Origin: Comamonadaceae bacterium
GTDB taxonomy: Bacteria; Pseudomonadota; Gammaproteobacteria; Burkholderiales; Burkholderiaceae_C
Assembly: GCA_027488115.1 (NCBI GenBank)
Contig: JAIYCG010000003.1
Coordinates: 1 to 39,227 of the forward strand
Direction of reading: 5' to 3'
DNA: 39,227 nt
The notes beneath the pieces were generated by a model. The model was given only the letters and a program-made list of their open reading frames with translations, was not told the DNA's origin and ran no database searches. A program made the translations under genes and the position numbers. Shown in pieces: positions 8,959 through 17,384 of the stretch (the stretch's first letter is position 1; every line of letters starts with the position of its first letter).

Positions 8959-10677
8959 ATGACAAATTCTCAAAATGAATTTTGGTCACGCGCTGGCGAA
9001 GAGTTTCAGCAAAGCTTGGCAAAAAGCTGGGGCCAGGCCATGCAAACTTTTCAAACCATGGACCTTGGTGGTATTGTGCCTCCTGCACAAGATGCTGTGC
9101 CGCAGCTTTCTTTTTCTCAAGAAAAGTTAAAGGAAATACAGGCGGCCTATTTGGAAGAGGCTACCGCGCTTTGGAACCATGGCCTTGAATCAAAGCATGA
9201 GTTAAAAGATCGCCGTTTTTCAAGTGAAGCATGGACAGACAACCCGATGGCCGCTTTCACGGCGGGTGCTTATTTGCTCAATGCCAAAACACTCTTGGGT
9301 TTGGCGGGCGCGGTGGAAGCCGACGAACACACCCAAAACAAAATCAAATTTGCAGTTGAGCAATGGGTGGCAGCGTCTGCGCCCAGCAACTTCTTGGCCT
9401 TCAATGCAGAGGCCCAAAAGAAAGCCATTGAAACCAAGGGGGAAAGTCTTGCCAAAGGCATTCAAAATTTGTTACATGACATGCAGCAAGGCCATGTGTC
9501 CATGACAGACGAGAGCAAGTTTGTGGTGGGTGAAAATGTGGCCACCACGGAAGGTGCTGTGGTTTTTGAAAATGAATTTTTTCAGTTGATTGAGTACAAA
9601 CCGCTCACGGTCAAGGTTTACGAAAAACCATTTTTGTTGGTGCCCCCTTGCATCAACAAGTTTTATATTCTTGACTTGCAGCCCAACAACTCCTTCATTC
9701 GTTATGCAGTCAGTCAGGGGCATCGCACCTTTGTGGTCAGCTGGCGCAACCCCGATGAAAGCATGGGGCAAAAGTCATGGGATGACTACATTGAAAATGC
9801 GGCCATCAAAGCCATCAGCGAAGTGCAGCACATCACCGGTGACAAGCAAATCAATGCTTTGGGCTTCTGTGTAGGGGGCACTATTTTGAGCAATGCCTTG
9901 GCCGTCTTGGCAGCCAGAGGTCAAAAGCCAGTGGCCAGTGCCACCTTCCTCACCACGCTCATTGACTTCACCGATACTGGCGTCTTGGATGTTTTCATCG
10001 ATGAGAACTTCGTGAAGTTCCGTGAAATGCAAATGGGCAAGGGCGGTTTGCTCAAAGGCCAAGACTTGGCTTCTACGTTCAGTTTCTTGCGCCCCAATGA
10101 CTTGGTGTGGAATTATGTGGTTGGCAATTATTTGAAAGGCGAGTCGCCACCGCCTTTTGACTTGCTTTACTGGAACAGCGACTCCACCAATTTACCAGGC
10201 CCCTTCTATGCTTGGTATTTGCGCAATACCTATTTGGAAAATAAATTTGTCACCCCTGGCGCAGTCACGGTGTGTGGTGAGCAAATTGACCTCGGTCAGT
10301 TAAGCATGCCTGTTTACATCTATGGTTCAAGAGAGGATCACATTGTGCCCATTGGTGGTGCATATGCCTCGACTCAGCACCTTCCTGGTAAAAAAAGATT
10401 CGTCATGGGTGCATCGGGGCACATTGCCGGTGTGATCAATCCGCCTGCGGCCAACAAGCGAAGCCATTGGTTGCGTGAAGACGGCAAATTTCCTGTCACC
10501 GCTGACGAATGGATTGCTGGCGCCAAAGAATTGCCAGGCAGCTGGTGGACCGATTGGTCCGATTGGCTCAAGTCACATGCTGGCAAGCAAATTGCTGCAC
10601 CCAAGCACTACGGCAAAGACGCCAAATTCAAAACCATCGAAGCCGCTCCAGGCCGCTACGTGAAGGCGCGAGCCTGA
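8959..10677 (+). CDS. phaC: Class I poly(3-hydroxyalkanoate) synthase
   Basis: PhaC polymerises (R)-3-hydroxybutyryl-CoA into polyhydroxybutyrate on the granule surface. The N-terminal PhaC domain covers about residues 75-245. The alpha/beta-hydrolase core contains the lipase-like box GFCVGG with nucleophile C304, matching C319 of the Cupriavidus necator enzyme. The catalytic Asp and His regions are near YGSREDHIVPI and MGASGHIAGVINPP. I choose ATG 8959 (MTNSQNEFW, preceded by AGGAAAAGAG) over the in-frame TTG at 8941; this gives 572 residues, typical of class I. It is the first gene of phaC-phaA-phaB. No phasin or PhaR gene is present in the window. Confidence 0.96.
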   Translation: MTNSQNEFWSRAGEEFQQSLAKSWGQAMQTFQTMDLGGIVPPAQDAVPQLSFSQEKLKEIQAAYLEEATALWNHGLESKHELKDRRFSSEAWTDNPMAAFTAGAYLLNAKTLLGLAGAVEADEHTQNKIKFAVEQWVAASAPSNFLAFNAEAQKKAIETKGESLAKGIQNLLHDMQQGHVSMTDESKFVVGENVATTEGAVVFENEFFQLIEYKPLTVKVYEKPFLLVPPCINKFYILDLQPNNSFIRYAVSQGHRTFVVSWRNPDESMGQKSWDDYIENAAIKAISEVQHITGDKQINALGFCVGGTILSNALAVLAARGQKPVASATFLTTLIDFTDTGVLDVFIDENFVKFREMQMGKGGLLKGQDLASTFSFLRPNDLVWNYVVGNYLKGESPPPFDLLYWNSDSTNLPGPFYAWYLRNTYLENKFVTPGAVTVCGEQIDLGQLSMPVYIYGSREDHIVPIGGAYASTQHLPGKKRFVMGASGHIAGVINPPAANKRSHWLREDGKFPVTADEWIAGAKELPGSWWTDWSDWLKSHAGKQIAAPKHYGKDAKFKTIEAAPGRYVKARA

Positions 10678-10717
10678 ATTTTTTGATTCAAATTTCGTTC
10701 ACATAAAAGGAAGACAC

Positions 10718-11896
10718 ATGGAAGATATCGTCATTGTTTCAGCTGCTCGCACAGCTGTGGGTAAGTTTGGTGGCTCATTGGCCAAAGTGGCCGCGCCAGA
10801 GCTTGGCAGCATTGCCATTCGCGAAGCCATTGCACGTGCTGGACTTAGCATGGACCAAATCGGTGAAGTCATCATGGGTCAAGTTTTGGCGGCTGGCGCA
10901 GGCCAAAATCCTGCTCGCCAAGCCATGATGAAAGCGGGCGTTGCCAAAGAAACACCCGCCCTGACCATCAACGCAGTGTGTGGCTCAGGCTTAAAAGCTG
11001 TCATGTTGGCGGCTCAAGCTGTGGCATGGGGCGACAGCGACATCGTGGTGGCCGGTGGTCAAGAAAACATGAGCGCATCACCGCACGTTTTAATGGGCTC
11101 GCGCGATGGCCAGCGCATGGGCAACTGGAACATGGTTGACTCTATGATTGTGGATGGCTTGTGGGACGTCTACAACCAATACCACATGGGCATTACTGCC
11201 GAGAATGTGGCCAAGGCGCACCATATTTCGCGTGACATGCAAGACGCACTCGCCTTGGGCAGTCAGCAAAAAGCCAGCGCCGCCCAAGATGCCGGCAAGT
11301 TCAAAGATGAAATTGTCGATGTACTCATACCTCAGCGCAAGGGCGATCCATTGGTTTTCAATACCGATGAATTCATCAACAAAAAAACCAATGCAGAAGC
11401 TTTAGCAGGTTTGCGTCCCGCTTTCGACAAGGCCGGCTCAGTGACAGCGGGCAATGCATCGGGTATCAATGATGGCGCTGCCGCGGTGGTGGTCATGACG
11501 GCCAAAAGAGCGGCTGCTTTGGGCTTAAAGCCTTTGGCACGAATTGCCTCTTTTGGCACCAGCGGTTTAGATCCGGCCACCATGGGCATGGGCCCTGTGC
11601 CTGCCTCACAAAAAGCTTTGCAACGTGCAGGATGGAAAGCCAGCGACGTCGATTTGTTCGAATTGAACGAAGCGTTTGCAGCACAAGCATGCGCCGTTAA
11701 CAAAGCCCTGGACATCGATCCTGCGCGCGTGAATGTGAACGGTGGCGCCATTGCCATTGGTCACCCCATTGGCGCATCTGGATGCCGTATTTTGGTGACA
11801 CTGCTGCATGAAATGCAACGCCGTGATGCAAAGAAAGGCCTTGCAGCTTTGTGCATCGGTGGTGGTATGGGCGTGTCATTGGCGCTTGAGCGTTAA
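10718..11896 (+). CDS. phaA: Acetyl-CoA C-acetyltransferase (beta-ketothiolase)
   Basis: This enzyme condenses two acetyl-CoA to acetoacetyl-CoA, the first step of PHB synthesis. Catalytic residues follow the biosynthetic thiolase pattern: C88 in INAVCGSGLKAV, H349 in GHPIGASGC and C379 in CIGGGMG. At 392 residues it matches PhaA. It is preceded by AAAGGAAG, a good ribosome binding site, and lies 40 bp after phaC and 44 bp before phaB in one operon. The closely related fatty-acid or ketone thiolases (AtoB) are hard to separate by sequence, but the operon context settles the role. Confidence 0.95.
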   Translation: MEDIVIVSAARTAVGKFGGSLAKVAAPELGSIAIREAIARAGLSMDQIGEVIMGQVLAAGAGQNPARQAMMKAGVAKETPALTINAVCGSGLKAVMLAAQAVAWGDSDIVVAGGQENMSASPHVLMGSRDGQRMGNWNMVDSMIVDGLWDVYNQYHMGITAENVAKAHHISRDMQDALALGSQQKASAAQDAGKFKDEIVDVLIPQRKGDPLVFNTDEFINKKTNAEALAGLRPAFDKAGSVTAGNASGINDGAAAVVVMTAKRAAALGLKPLARIASFGTSGLDPATMGMGPVPASQKALQRAGWKASDVDLFELNEAFAAQACAVNKALDIDPARVNVNGGAIAIGHPIGASGCRILVTLLHEMQRRDAKKGLAALCIGGGMGVSLALER

Positions 11897-11940
11897 TTTT
11901 TTTTCAGACATTCAAAATTTTCAACATAGGAGACAACATC

Positions 11941-12678
11941 ATGAGTCAAAAAGTAGCATACGTCACCGGTGGTATGGGCGGCATCGGTACAGCCATATGC
12001 CAACGCCTTCACAAAGAAGGTTTTAAAGTCATCGCGGGTTGTGGCCCCACACGTGACTTCACCAAATGGTTGGATGAACAAAAAGCCTTGGGTTTTACTT
12101 TCTATGCATCCGTGGGCAACGTGGGTGATTGGAATTCAACCGTAGAAGCTTTTACAAAATCCAAAGCTGAGCACGGCACCATTGATGTGCTTGTGAACAA
12201 TGCGGGCATTACCAAAGACCGTATGTTCTTGAAAATGACGCGCGAAGATTGGGATGCCGTCATTGAAACCAACCTCAACTCCATGTTCAATGTGACCAAA
12301 CAAGTGGTTGCCGACATGGTCGAAAAAGGTTGGGGACGCATTGTGAACATTTCCTCTGTCAACGGCGCAAAAGGCCAAGCCGGTCAAACCAATTATTCTG
12401 CTGCCAAAGCAGGCATGCACGGTTTCTCAATGGCTTTGGCACAAGAGCTGGCCACCAAAGGTGTGACTGTGAACACAGTGAGTCCTGGTTACATTGGTAC
12501 CGACATGGTCAAAGCCATACGTCCCGATGTGCTAGAAAAAATTGTGGGCACAGTGCCAGTGAAGCGTTTGGGCGAACCTTCAGAAATTGCTTCCATCATT
12601 GCTTGGTTGGTGTCTGATGAAGGTGGCTACGCTACCGGTGCAGACTTCTCCGTCAATGGCGGATTGCACATGGGTTAA
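11941..12678 (+). CDS. phaB: NADPH-dependent acetoacetyl-CoA reductase
   Basis: A short-chain dehydrogenase that reduces acetoacetyl-CoA to (R)-3-hydroxybutyryl-CoA for PHB synthesis. The cofactor motif TGGMGGIG lies at residues 9-16, NNAG at 87-89 onward, and the catalytic set is S139 (ISS), Y152 and K156 (YSAAK). The GCGPTRDF stretch after beta-2 resembles the NADPH-specific loop of PhaB rather than the related FabG. At 245 residues it is the normal length. AGGAGACAAC precedes the ATG. It is the last gene of the phaCAB operon, followed by an intrinsic terminator. Confidence 0.95.
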   Translation: MSQKVAYVTGGMGGIGTAICQRLHKEGFKVIAGCGPTRDFTKWLDEQKALGFTFYASVGNVGDWNSTVEAFTKSKAEHGTIDVLVNNAGITKDRMFLKMTREDWDAVIETNLNSMFNVTKQVVADMVEKGWGRIVNISSVNGAKGQAGQTNYSAAKAGMHGFSMALAQELATKGVTVNTVSPGYIGTDMVKAIRPDVLEKIVGTVPVKRLGEPSEIASIIAWLVSDEGGYATGADFSVNGGLHMG

Positions 12679-12713
12679 GCCCATGCTTAGGTCAATTGAC
12701 CTGCTTACAAAAC

Positions 12714-12734
12714 CCCGCTTCGGCGGGTTTTTTT
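12714..12734 (+). terminator. Intrinsic terminator after phaB
   Basis: CCCGC (12714-12718) and GCGGG (12723-12727) close a TTCG tetraloop and are followed by seven T (12728-12734). The stem is short, but the UUCG loop is unusually stable. It separates phaCAB from the convergent photolyase gene and may work in both directions. Confidence 0.85.
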
Positions 12735-12742
12735 GAGCCTAC

Positions 12743-14263
12743 CTAAAAATCGAAGCCCATTTGATGGTCGCGCGAATCTTGTTCTCTAGGTGGTTTTTTC
12801 AATGTTCTAAAACCTTGGCGCGATGCATGTTTGTCGACCACTGCTTTTTTCCCTGCCTTTACTTCAGGATCGCGTCTTCTTTCGTGAACACGGTGTTTGG
12901 CTGTTTTGGTTGCAGTCGCAAGGTCTACCAAGGGCGTCACTATTTCTTGCTCTGAGCTTATTGCATTGGGATGATGCTTTGGCATCAGCCACGGCTCAAA
13001 CAAGTAACTGTCGGGAACACTTCGCATGTTCGGTAGCCAGCGCCTGACAAATTTGCCTTGTGGATCGTGATCTTGTGCTTGCTTAATCGGGTTGTAAACC
13101 CGCGTGGTGTTAATGCCAGTTGTGCCAGACTGCATTTGCAATTGGCTCCAGTGAATGCCTGGCTCATAGTCCAAAAACTGCGTGGCCAGCCATTCACCTA
13201 CGGGACGCCAATGCAACCAAAGTGGGTAGGCTGCAACTGAAACCAACATGGCTCGCATGCGGAAATTCAGCCAGCCCGTTTCACGCAGCATGACCACACA
13301 GGCATCCACCATGGGCCAACCCGTTTGAGCTGCTTTCAGGGCTTCAAAGTGAGCATGATTGAACTCATTTTCACGAAGGGAGTCATACCCTCTGTGCATG
13401 TTTTGCCATTCGATGCTGGGTTGACTTTCAAGTTTTTGAATAAAGTGGCAATGCCAATACAGCCGACTTGTAAACGCAGTCAAGCCAGCTTTGTGTCGGC
13501 TGGCTTGCGGTGGCAAGGACGCCATGTGGGCGCGAGTGTGCTGCACCACTTCACGCATGCTGATGCAACCCCATGCCAAATAAGCAGACAGCCTTGAACA
13601 AGCATCAGGTGACGACAATGGCGAAGAAATACCACCACGGTACCCAACACTTCGTGCATTTAAGAAGCTCTTGAGGGTTGCCATGGCCATGGGCCGACCG
13701 CCTCGTTGACGCCTGGGTGGGTTGTGTTTTAAGTGAGGTGGCGCTTGCATCACCATGGTGGCTTGGGTCTGCGATTGCCAAAACCTCAAGTTCTCGGTAT
13801 GGCTGATCGGGGCCGCCATGTGCCGCTCCCATGCGCTTTGCCACAGGTTGCGGTCTTTGAGTCTGCGCACAACACCAAACTGCGCAAATTCATGCCAGGT
13901 CACAGCATGCGTTTGACACCATGACGCAACTTTCAGGTCGCGTGCATAGGTAAAAGAATTCCCTGTTTCTTCATGGGAGTAAAGATGGGTAAAGGGTGCG
14001 TCTTGCCAAATTTGGCGAAGTACATCGGGCATTTCTCCAGTGTAGATTTCTACACCACCGCCTTGCGATCTGAAGTGCCTGTCAAGTGCTTGCAAGGATT
14101 CACGGACAAATTCAAAGTGTTGAAGAGCTGCATCGGGTTGAAGCCACAGGGCTGGCTCAATGACATAAATGCACCTAACCGGCCCCTCACGGGATGCTTC
14201 TGTGAGCGCGGCATGATCGGTCCATCGCAAGTCGCGTTTAAACCAAACCAGTGAGTAACTCAT
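12743..14263 (-). CDS. Photolyase/cryptochrome-family flavoprotein
   Basis: The N-terminal alpha/beta photolyase domain (SLVWFKRDLRWTDHAAL, residues 4-20) is followed by the helical FAD-binding domain (SRLSAYLAWGCIS, about 223-235; GWPMVDACVVMLRETGWLNFRMRAML, 315-340). Relatives use light and FADH- to repair cyclobutane dimers or to sense light. At the flavin the loop reads DYEPGIHWSQLQMQSGTTG: aligned with E. coli PhrB, the FAD-contacting Asn (N378) is H371, the proximal Trp (W382) is L375 and the next Trp is M377. This matches a non-canonical subgroup rather than standard CPD photolyase, so repair activity is not assured. The C-terminal 60 residues are basic and low in complexity. It is 506 residues long and lies 29 bp downstream of a MerR-type regulator on the same strand. 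Confidence 0.85.
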   Translation of the reverse strand: MSYSLVWFKRDLRWTDHAALTEASREGPVRCIYVIEPALWLQPDAALQHFEFVRESLQALDRHFRSQGGGVEIYTGEMPDVLRQIWQDAPFTHLYSHEETGNSFTYARDLKVASWCQTHAVTWHEFAQFGVVRRLKDRNLWQSAWERHMAAPISHTENLRFWQSQTQATMVMQAPPHLKHNPPRRQRGGRPMAMATLKSFLNARSVGYRGGISSPLSSPDACSRLSAYLAWGCISMREVVQHTRAHMASLPPQASRHKAGLTAFTSRLYWHCHFIQKLESQPSIEWQNMHRGYDSLRENEFNHAHFEALKAAQTGWPMVDACVVMLRETGWLNFRMRAMLVSVAAYPLWLHWRPVGEWLATQFLDYEPGIHWSQLQMQSGTTGINTTRVYNPIKQAQDHDPQGKFVRRWLPNMRSVPDSYLFEPWLMPKHHPNAISSEQEIVTPLVDLATATKTAKHRVHERRRDPEVKAGKKAVVDKHASRQGFRTLKKPPREQDSRDHQMGFDF

Positions 14264-14292
14264 ACCAATGGCGTTATCAACGTGGTGAGCAA

Positions 14293-15288
14293 TTATTTGG
14301 ACAAAGCCCTTAAGTTGATGCCTTCGTGCTTGGCCACCATTTCAAGTGCTGACTCAAACAGAGCCCTTGCAGAGCCCGATACGGTGCTGAGATAAGAGTG
14401 GAGGTGTGCATCTTCAGTAGATTTGTTTAAGCATTCGCGACTGTACTGCTCAAAGCTTGCAAGTTGAGTGATGATTTCTGCAACGTGCCTTGGACATTCG
14501 CACAAGATGTTGCTAGAAATGCCAGCTAATCGCATCAGTTCAATGTCGTCGTACTTTCTTGGCGGAATGATTGTTCCGGCGGCCAGGTGTGCCGCACTTG
14601 ATTCTGTGTCGACAATTCGGAGGGAGTTGATGAGGTCGGCCAAATCAGAATCGCTGATAGGTTCTCTGCGAACAATCATGCCGCTGCGTTTCATAGACTC
14701 AATGATGGGCTCTTGACCGAAGTTGTAAAGAACTATGACTTGCAAGCTGTTGTTTATTTTTGCCAAGCGATGAATATCAACCTGTACTCCCGCATCCAGA
14801 GAATTTGTATGGATGAGCAAGATTTGTGTTTTGGTTTGGAAAGTAGCAGACAAAGCTTGTTGGAGGTTACTGAAAATGTCTGTGATGCGAATGGCTTGGT
14901 TGTTAAAACTCAGTGTAAATTTTTTAGACTCAATTCTGGCTGCAAGTGTTAGACCAATGACAGCTACAGAAGCAGATTGACCCTGCATTCTGGTTCTGGC
15001 TTTTGCTTGGTTCGTGTCTTGTTGTTGTTGCAACAAATGATTCAGTCGTGTGGTGCTCAGTTTTGCAATGTTGCTGATGGCATGACCTTGTTCTGTGAGC
15101 CTTTTCAGCAGTGTGGCCTTGAGTACATCATCGTCAGTGAACAAGCGGTGCTTGCTTTCAGTTTTTTGCGGCTGAAAAGTTTGATATCTCAGCTCCCACA
15201 CTCTCAATGTAGGAGTCGGTACGCCGCTGAGACTTGAGACCGCGCCGATTTTGTGTAAATTTTGACTTGAGGCGTTTTTTTCTATCAT
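14293..15288 (-). CDS. MerR-family transcriptional regulator next to photolyase gene
   Basis: The N-terminal MerR helix-turn-helix (about residues 12-80: HKIGAVSSLSGVPTPTLRVWELRY, then HRLFTDDDVLKATLLKRL) is clear. The remaining 250 residues have an alternating strand/helix pattern (VAVIGLTLAARI; ILLIHTNSL; LQVIVLYNFGQ) like the Rossmann-type part of LitR/CarH regulators. However, I find no cobalamin signature (no D-x-H-x-x-G). The C-terminal third is helical. Position directly upstream of a photolyase-family gene recalls light-responsive MerR control of photolyases, but the ligand is unknown. It starts 107 bp from the divergent Rrf2 gene, across an AT-rich region with direct repeats. Confidence 0.8.
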   Translation of the reverse strand: MIEKNASSQNLHKIGAVSSLSGVPTPTLRVWELRYQTFQPQKTESKHRLFTDDDVLKATLLKRLTEQGHAISNIAKLSTTRLNHLLQQQQDTNQAKARTRMQGQSASVAVIGLTLAARIESKKFTLSFNNQAIRITDIFSNLQQALSATFQTKTQILLIHTNSLDAGVQVDIHRLAKINNSLQVIVLYNFGQEPIIESMKRSGMIVRREPISDSDLADLINSLRIVDTESSAAHLAAGTIIPPRKYDDIELMRLAGISSNILCECPRHVAEIITQLASFEQYSRECLNKSTEDAHLHSYLSTVSGSARALFESALEMVAKHEGINLRALSK

Positions 15289-15302
15289 TTTGATACTTGA
15301 AT

Positions 15303-15346
15303 TGATTTTGAGTAATTTTATATGATTATTTTATGATTTTGAATAA
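15303..15346. promoter_or_regulatory. Direct repeats in the merR-rrf2 divergent promoter region
   Basis: TGATTTTGAgTAA (15303-15315) and TGATTTTGAaTAA (15334-15346) match at 12 of 13 positions and are exactly 31 bp apart, close to three helical turns. They lie in a very AT-rich 107-bp region between the divergent MerR and Rrf2 genes. A weaker similar stretch begins at 15291. On the minus strand a TATAAA-like -10 lies between the repeats. A binding site for the MerR or Rrf2 protein is plausible but untested. Confidence 0.45.
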
Positions 15347-15395
15347 ATAAAAACTTATGCATGGTAAATTGTCGATTTATTGAATAGGAGTAACC

Positions 15396-15911
15396 ATGAT
15401 CAGCAAACGTGCTTCCCTTGGTTTAAAAGTCGTCGCGCACATCGCCAGTACGCCAAGTTACAGAACCACCACGGCAGATGCGCTTGCATCCGCCACGGGT
15501 GTTTCCTTGTCCTACATGGAAGGTATCCTGAAAGATGCAAGAGAGCTGGGCTTGGTGCAAGCATCTCGAGGCCCCGGGGGCGGCTACAAATTGGTTTCTT
15601 CATTGAACGACCTTTCTGTTTGGGACGTTGTCAGTGGCTTTGGCTATTCAAATGAGACAAGCCATAAAGCTCAATCCTCACCGGAATGGCGCTCAACCCA
15701 TCTGATTTCAGCAAACGCATTCCAACTCGAAAAAGAATTCCTTCAAGACTTTCCGCTTGTGGATTTGTTGACCGAATTACCCGATTCGGCAGCTTTAAAG
15801 CCAACAAAGTCGATGGCCATGAACTTCAAACCGCTGCCCTCTGCTTTGGTCCCATTTGCACCTAATTCTGTTTTTAACTTGTCGAATTTCCTAAATCTAC
15901 AAGCAGCCTAA
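15396..15911 (+). CDS. Rrf2-family transcriptional regulator without cysteines
   Basis: The winged-helix domain covers about residues 1-80 (ASATGVSLSYMEGILKDARELGLVQASRGPGGGYKLV), with the Rrf2 wing motif RGPGGGY. Unlike IscR or NsrR, the 171-residue protein contains no cysteine at all, so it cannot ligate an Fe-S cluster through cysteine. Its C-terminus carries APNSVFNLSN, almost the same as the tail of the IscR encoded at 32978, suggesting common origin or a shared binding partner. It has a good ribosome binding site (AGGAG) and is divergent from the MerR gene. The target genes are not evident. Confidence 0.87.
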   Translation: MISKRASLGLKVVAHIASTPSYRTTTADALASATGVSLSYMEGILKDARELGLVQASRGPGGGYKLVSSLNDLSVWDVVSGFGYSNETSHKAQSSPEWRSTHLISANAFQLEKEFLQDFPLVDLLTELPDSAALKPTKSMAMNFKPLPSALVPFAPNSVFNLSNFLNLQAA

Positions 15912-15933
15912 AACCATCTGTCAAAATATCTTC

Positions 15934-16419
15934 ATGAGAGACGAGCGTATTTCCGAAAATATTCTGGGGCGTCATGAAGGAGCTTGTTGGGTTTGGCACC
16001 TCAAGAGAAACATTTCAATTGCCCCCAAAACATTGGCTTACATCTTCATAGCTCTGGGGCTTGTTTCCCTTCTTATCGGCTCAGTTTTCTATTGGGCTGG
16101 TGCAAGCTTGATATTGCCGTTTTCTATTTTAGAAATAAGTGCACTGCTAATTGCTTTTTTTTACAACGCGATTCACGCCAACGATTATGAAAAACTCATT
16201 GTTGATGGAAATGTGATTCAAGTTGAAAGCAAAAATGGTTTGAAGTTGAACCAGACACAGCTTGTGAGGTCAATGACCCGTGTTGACACCATAAGCCATT
16301 TGAACGAACTCATTCGACTGAAGCAGGGCTCGAAAGATACTTATTTTGGACGGTATGTCCACGCCAATTTAAGACCTTTGCTTGCCCAAAGCATCGCCGA
16401 TCGTCTGCGATCTAGTTAA
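15934..16419 (+). CDS. DUF2244 integral membrane protein
   Basis: A 161-residue protein resembling the DUF2244 family. Two hydrophobic segments (about residues 35-58 and 61-80) form a membrane hairpin, preceded by a short cytoplasmic part (GACWVWHLKRNISIAPKTL) and followed by a soluble C-terminal domain of about 80 residues (NAIHANDYEKLIVDGNVIQVES...YFGRYVHANLRPLLAQSI), the typical DUF2244 layout. The molecular function is unknown. Relatives often lie near cytochrome oxidase genes, which is not the case here. It follows the Rrf2 gene by 22 bp in the same direction and may be co-transcribed. Confidence 0.8.
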   Translation: MRDERISENILGRHEGACWVWHLKRNISIAPKTLAYIFIALGLVSLLIGSVFYWAGASLILPFSILEISALLIAFFYNAIHANDYEKLIVDGNVIQVESKNGLKLNQTQLVRSMTRVDTISHLNELIRLKQGSKDTYFGRYVHANLRPLLAQSIADRLRSS

Positions 16420-16439
16420 GTACAACTTTGCATGCCTAG

Positions 16440-17354
16440 TTAGGCGTTTTTTCCAGTTCCCACCATTTGCATGGCCGAAGCGATCAATGAGGAAACCTCA
16501 GTCATGTTGCTAGGGACAATGAGAGTGGTTTTGGAATCTTGCGCCACTTTGCCATAAGCAAGAACAGCTTGCTCTGCCACTTTGAGTTGCACAGCCTGTT
16601 CGCCCCCTGGCTTTTGAATGGCCGCTGCAATGCGTTCAATGGCTTGGGCTGTGGCTTCTGCTACAGCCATGATAGAGGCGGCATCGCCTTCGGCTTTGTT
16701 GATGACTGCCTGCTTTTCACCTTCAGAGCGAGCAATGAAGGCCTCACGCTCACCGGTGGCAATGTTGATTTGTTCTTGACGTCGACCCTCTGAGGCTGCA
16801 ATGAGGGCTCGCTTTTCGCGCTCAGCTGTAATTTGCGATTGCATGGCATGCAAAATTTCGGCGGGAGGTGTGAGGTCTTTGATTTCGTAGCGCAATACTT
16901 TGACGCCCCAGTTAAGGGCAGCTTCGTCAATGGCCGCCACCACTTGTGCGTTGATGATGTCGCGCTCTTCAAATGTTTTGTCTAGTTCTAGTTTGCCAAT
17001 GACACTGCGCAGGCTGGTTTGGGCTAATTGCGTGACCGCAATGATGTAGTTGGAAGAACCGTAGCTGGCCAATTTAGGGTCGGTGACTTGAAAGTACAAA
17101 ATACCATCGACCTGCAGTTGTGTGTTGTCGCGTGTAATGCAAACTTGGCTGGGAACATCGAGAGGAATTTCTTTGAGACTGTGCTTTTGAATGACCTTGT
17201 CAATGAAAGGCACCACAAAGTTAAGGCCTGGTGTGAGGCTTGCGTGGTACTTGCCTAATCGCTCAACCACCCATGCATTTTGCTGTGGCACAACCTTGAC
17301 CGTTTTGATGACGAACAAGACTGCTATAGCCAAGATGACAATTGCAATTTCCAT
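16440..17354 (-). CDS. qmcA: SPFH/Band 7 membrane protein (QmcA/stomatin-like)
   Basis: A stomatin/prohibitin-type protein with an N-terminal membrane anchor (residues 1-17), the SPFH domain (about 18-180, including VPQQNAWVVERLGKYHASLTPGLNFVVPFID) and a long helical region rich in Glu, Ala and Arg (about 180-265: EKRALIAASEGRRQEQINIATGERE) that in relatives forms oligomeric cages around membrane microdomains. At 304 residues it matches QmcA. Encoded upstream of an NfeD-like protein on the same strand, the classic SPFH-NfeD pair implicated in membrane quality control. The substrate is not known. Confidence 0.92.
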   Translation of the reverse strand: MEIAIVILAIAVLFVIKTVKVVPQQNAWVVERLGKYHASLTPGLNFVVPFIDKVIQKHSLKEIPLDVPSQVCITRDNTQLQVDGILYFQVTDPKLASYGSSNYIIAVTQLAQTSLRSVIGKLELDKTFEERDIINAQVVAAIDEAALNWGVKVLRYEIKDLTPPAEILHAMQSQITAEREKRALIAASEGRRQEQINIATGEREAFIARSEGEKQAVINKAEGDAASIMAVAEATAQAIERIAAAIQKPGGEQAVQLKVAEQAVLAYGKVAQDSKTTLIVPSNMTEVSSLIASAMQMVGTGKNA

Positions 17355-17384
17355 GATTTTTCTTTCTAAGAAGCTAGGGTTGAC

